From Anas platyrhynchos (Eukaryota > Chordata > Aves > Anseriformes > Anatidae), in NCBI RefSeq assembly GCF_047663525.1, contig NC_092606.1, forward strand, positions 7,376,501-7,440,500: a stretch of DNA of 64,000 nt, written 5' to 3'. Positions 61,146 through 64,000 of this stretch are shown here, one piece after another (position 1 is the stretch's first letter; every line of letters starts with the position of its first letter). Made by a program: the position numbers and the translations under genes. The notes beneath the pieces were generated by a model, which had not been told where the DNA came from, made no database searches, and worked only from the letters and a program-made list of their open reading frames with translations.

Positions 61146-63851
61146 GTTTGGCAGTCTGGTATCTCGTGTGTCAGATATCCCAGCTGAGATCAGGGCCGTC
61201 TTGTGCTGCAGCAACAGAAATAAATTAGGAGCTTCAGAAATACAGCCTCCCCGTGCACCCCTGGCTTTTATCACAAAGCCCTCCTCCTCTTCCCTGTGTT
61301 TACGGGTGATGAGCAGGAGACAAACCAGAAAACAAGCACGACAAAAGATTGATTGTGCGCGGTTTGTTGTGACCCCAGGAGAGGCTCAAGACAATTAGAG
61401 GGGTTATCTAGAAGTTCTAGTTTTAATTGCTTTCTTTTTATATCTGAATTTATTTTTTGCCTTGCAAAGCTTTTAAAAAGCAGCAGCTTCACCAAGGGGC
61501 AACCTGCCTGTCATTCCTGGGCTGCAGAGCTCTGCTCGTATTTGCCTTCCCCCACCCCTTTTGAAGCTTAGTAGTAACAAAGAGCTCAGCATAATGCTCT
61601 TGCTTTTCAAAACGATCACAGATAACTGAACGCTAATAAGACTGGAGCAGCATTGTCAGAAGGTATCTCAGCGGTGGCTGTCTCAGAGGGATTGAGACTG
61701 ACAGAGGCATTTTCTATTATTGTAGGATGCTGAGGTGTGAGCATTATCCCTGCACCCATCACCCTGTCCAGACACTAATCATCCTTTGTCTGTGTCAATT
61801 CCCCAGCATGTAAAAGTGAGTTAAATAAAATTATACAAGGAACGAGAGAGAAAGGGGACAGAGAAAGAGAAAAAGGAAGTAAGGCAGGCTGGATCATGCT
61901 CTGAGAGGGAAAAGAGCAGAACAGATTGGGTGGGGATGGGGAAACAGCACCTGTGCTTTCAGTCTGGACATGGACATATTACATTGCCTTGCAGTCATCA
62001 CTGGGTTCCCTAGTGGGACAAGTGGCGTAATTTTTATGTGGGTGCCTCTTCTCCCACTTTAATTCCAGGAGCTTAAGGTGAAAATCATCAGAGAACAAGA
62101 ACCACTCTCAAAAGCAGGCTTTCTCCCAGCACGATGGGAAAACGTGAATGTGTTCTGTAAAATGAGATAAAGGCAGTGATTTTATTTGTGTTTGTGACAG
62201 GGAAGGATTGGGAGTTGAGAGGATGGTCAGCTCCGTGAATGAACCTCAGTGTGGATGGGTATCATTACTTGGGCATCATTACAAGGCCAAGGACTGTCCT
62301 CTCAAGCAAGATTTGGGGTAGATTTCTCAAATCACCTACTCACATGCATCTCAAATCACAGGGCTAAAAATTCAAACAAGGACATACATTCATTTTTAGA
62401 AGTGATTTAGATATGTTAATGACCAAATTCCATAGCCTTTCAATAACACCAGATCATTTTGTACTCATGCTCCCAAGTGGGTTGAGGTTTCCTGCTCTCG
62501 GGGATTTTTTTTCCATAAGACATTTATTTCTATGGATTTGGGTGCTTAAATGCTGTTCAGAACTGGGTTATGCCTTAGTTTACTTGCAAGTATGAAATTT
62601 AGGCTTGTAGGTCATTTTAAGTTATGTCTTAAGCAGCCTTTTCTAGCTAGGCTCAAATTTCTAGAGCCAAGAGACTGAAGCCAGCTGTGTCTAGACTGGC
62701 TGCCTGTAGAGACAAAACTTGGTTTTGAGCCAGTTCCCCTTGCACACAAGTTTCCATGGTTTGAGCAGTCTGTATAGATACAACTGTGCTTGAAATCAGC
62801 AAACAGCCTTACAATGGTGTGTATCAGACTTGCCCCTATCTCCACCTGCCTTCAAATGTAATGTGGCTTCAGCTCTTGGTCTTCAGTAATATCAGCCCAG
62901 TTCAAGGTGCAAGTCCTCGTGCCCCATGAATACAAGAGGTACCCAGATCCTGAGCAGGAATGTCAGCTGGTTGTGAAAGGCTATTCTGGATATCAAAGAG
63001 AAAAAAAAAATACCCACCCCAATATTGGCATCTTCACATTGTTCCAAATCCCACCTTTTGCCCCAGGAGGGCTTCTAAGCTCTACTACATCCTCTGAGTC
63101 TGTGGGTTAGTCTTGAAGGAGCCACATGCAGAAGAGGTGGGTTTAGCATGTATCAAAAAGCAGAAAGTCCAGGAGTTAACCCTGGCAAACGCCTCCCAGG
63201 GAAAGGTATTTTGAGGGATAGGGTGCCATTACCAGGTCAGAGCCTGGTCACAGAGAGTGCAGCTACACAAGAACACTGCAATTGCACACCAAATGCAGCT
63301 GTGGCCCAAGACTATGTTAACAAAGTACCCTCCCTCTGAGGTCATGCTGAAATAGTCCATATGCATTTGATCTCTTGTTACTAGGAGCTTGGTGCAGGTT
63401 CACTAGCAATTCACTGTGGAGCTGAAAAAGAGGAAAGTGGGTTGGTGACAGAACACCTGCCCTTTGGGTCAACTCAGTGTGAAGTGAGTGAAAACTCAGA
63501 CCCAATAGCAGGGTGAAACTCAAGCTTGTCAAACCCTGAGCAGCTCAGATCTAATACCAAAACTGATTTTAGGGCTTAGAGGAGCAGGTCCATAGCACAT
63601 GGAGGACAGCCTGGAGGTGCAGCTGGGTCCTACATCTCTCAGTCAACTTTCTGGTCAAGTTTTGGCTGGGAAGGGCTGTGATTCTTGAAGATGAAGAGCA
63701 AAGAGGGATTTCTAAGGAGGAGTAAAAGAATCAAGAGGAAGAAGAACACATGTTGTCCTTTGGAGACACAGCAAAATTCTTCAGCTGTTTGCAGCTTCGT
63801 TGCTGTTTAACTGGAAATCCGGAGTGATTCAAAAGATTTGTTTGGCCTTAC

Positions 63852-63960
63852 CTGCACATGGGCTCACACAAGGTGTTAGGTCCCACCGCAGCGATGGAGC
63901 TTGTGTAGACAACATATGGGATGTTCAGGACACAGCAGGCCCTTAACACGTTTTCAGTAC
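63852..63960 (-). CDS. HSD3B7-like: HSD3B7-like 3-beta-hydroxysteroid dehydrogenase, internal exon (first of four in window)
   Basis: Internal coding exon of an NAD-dependent 3-beta-hydroxysteroid dehydrogenase/isomerase, a membrane-bound short-chain dehydrogenase that oxidises the 3-beta-hydroxyl of sterols. HSD3B7 acts in bile-acid synthesis in the endoplasmic reticulum. The 109-nt exon has an AG acceptor at 63961-63962 and a GTAAGG donor below 63852. It begins in phase 2, so GT completes a glycine codon, and reads GTENVLRAC, then YVVYTSS, then VGPNT. These match the family pattern GTxNVxxAC, xVYTSS (with the catalytic-site serine) and VGPNT of HSD3B7. It ends with AG, which joins the next exon's A to make Arg. 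Upstream exons with the first ~100 residues and the GxxGxxG cofactor motif lie outside the window. Many exons, rather than one large terminal exon, also favour HSD3B7 over HSD3B1/2. Confidence 0.87.
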
Positions 63961-64000
63961 CTGAGGACAAACATCATCTGCCTTGCTTTGGTTTCTGTTA

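Larger units (their letters stand above)
59918..63851 (-). other. Large intron of the HSD3B7-like gene
   Basis: About 3.9 kb between the YTSS exon and the YxxxK exon, with donor GTAAGG and acceptor TATTCCAG on the minus strand. It contains a 25-nt poly(T) at 60315-60339, a MIR remnant near 61.05-61.14 kb and A/G-rich sequence near 61.83-61.89 kb. The open frames of up to 161 codons here overlap the MIR remnant and look fortuitous. Confidence 0.7.

Noticed and set aside
60913..61398. A 161-codon plus-strand frame
   Set aside because: Crosses a MIR remnant inside an intron and shows no family resemblance.
1..64000. CRISPR arrays, operons, ribosome-binding sites, phage or plasmid features
   Set aside because: Nothing of the kind is seen. 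The splice junctions, LINE/SINE remnants and gene structure are those of a vertebrate nuclear genome.
1..64000. tRNA, rRNA or microRNA genes
   Set aside because: No A-box/B-box pair in a cloverleaf arrangement, rRNA core or known microRNA seed hairpin was recognised by eye. A covariance-model scan would be decisive.

Overview
The window looks like one chromosome segment of a bird. It holds avian-type CR1 LINE fragments (for example the diagnostic 3' stretch GGTTGGAAGGGACCTTAAAG near 21.6 kb), has moderate GC with CpG depletion, and its only recognisable gene is split by introns with GT/AG junctions. Many old MIR/CORE-SINE-like and palindromic repeats can still be read. That fits a slowly evolving lineage such as a palaeognath, but the species call is a weak inference. 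There are no operons, CRISPR arrays or prokaryotic features.

About 57 kb (1 to ~56.9 kb) shows no protein-coding gene I can support. It holds CR1 fragments (3.1-3.5, 15.0-15.2, 21.6, 33.6, 34.6-34.8 and 38.0-38.3 kb), about ten MIR/CORE-SINE-like remnants, remnants of an ancient palindromic repeat family, and two retroelement-tail-like sequences ending in AATAAAAG-type motifs. It also has many simple repeats, including a hexanucleotide microsatellite with an internal variant block at 4.3 kb. The open frames here are short, lack splice-supported context and resemble no family I recognise. Some AT-rich stretches (18.5-18.9, 53.1-53.4, 56.2-56.5 kb) look like candidate conserved non-coding DNA, which only an alignment can decide.

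The right end carries the last four exons of a minus-strand 3-beta-hydroxysteroid dehydrogenase gene, most like HSD3B7 (C27 sterol 3-beta-HSD). The exons are 63852-63960, 59818-59917, 58823-58985 and 57370-57806. They join in phase to give about 268 C-terminal residues with an intact YxxxK active-site motif, the GNEDT and YVGNVAWMHVLAAR signatures and the RHFGYKPLF C-terminal signature. The first ~100 residues, with the NAD-binding glycine motif, should lie beyond base 64000.

The most unusual structure is at 27433-29447. An exact 22-bp direct repeat brackets about 1.97 kb that has a 42-nt poly(T) tract at its left end and, on the minus strand, an AATAAA signal 9 nt before that tail. This is the signature of a target-primed retroposed polyadenylated RNA. 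Such insertions are rare in birds because CR1 machinery does not normally copy poly(A) mRNAs.
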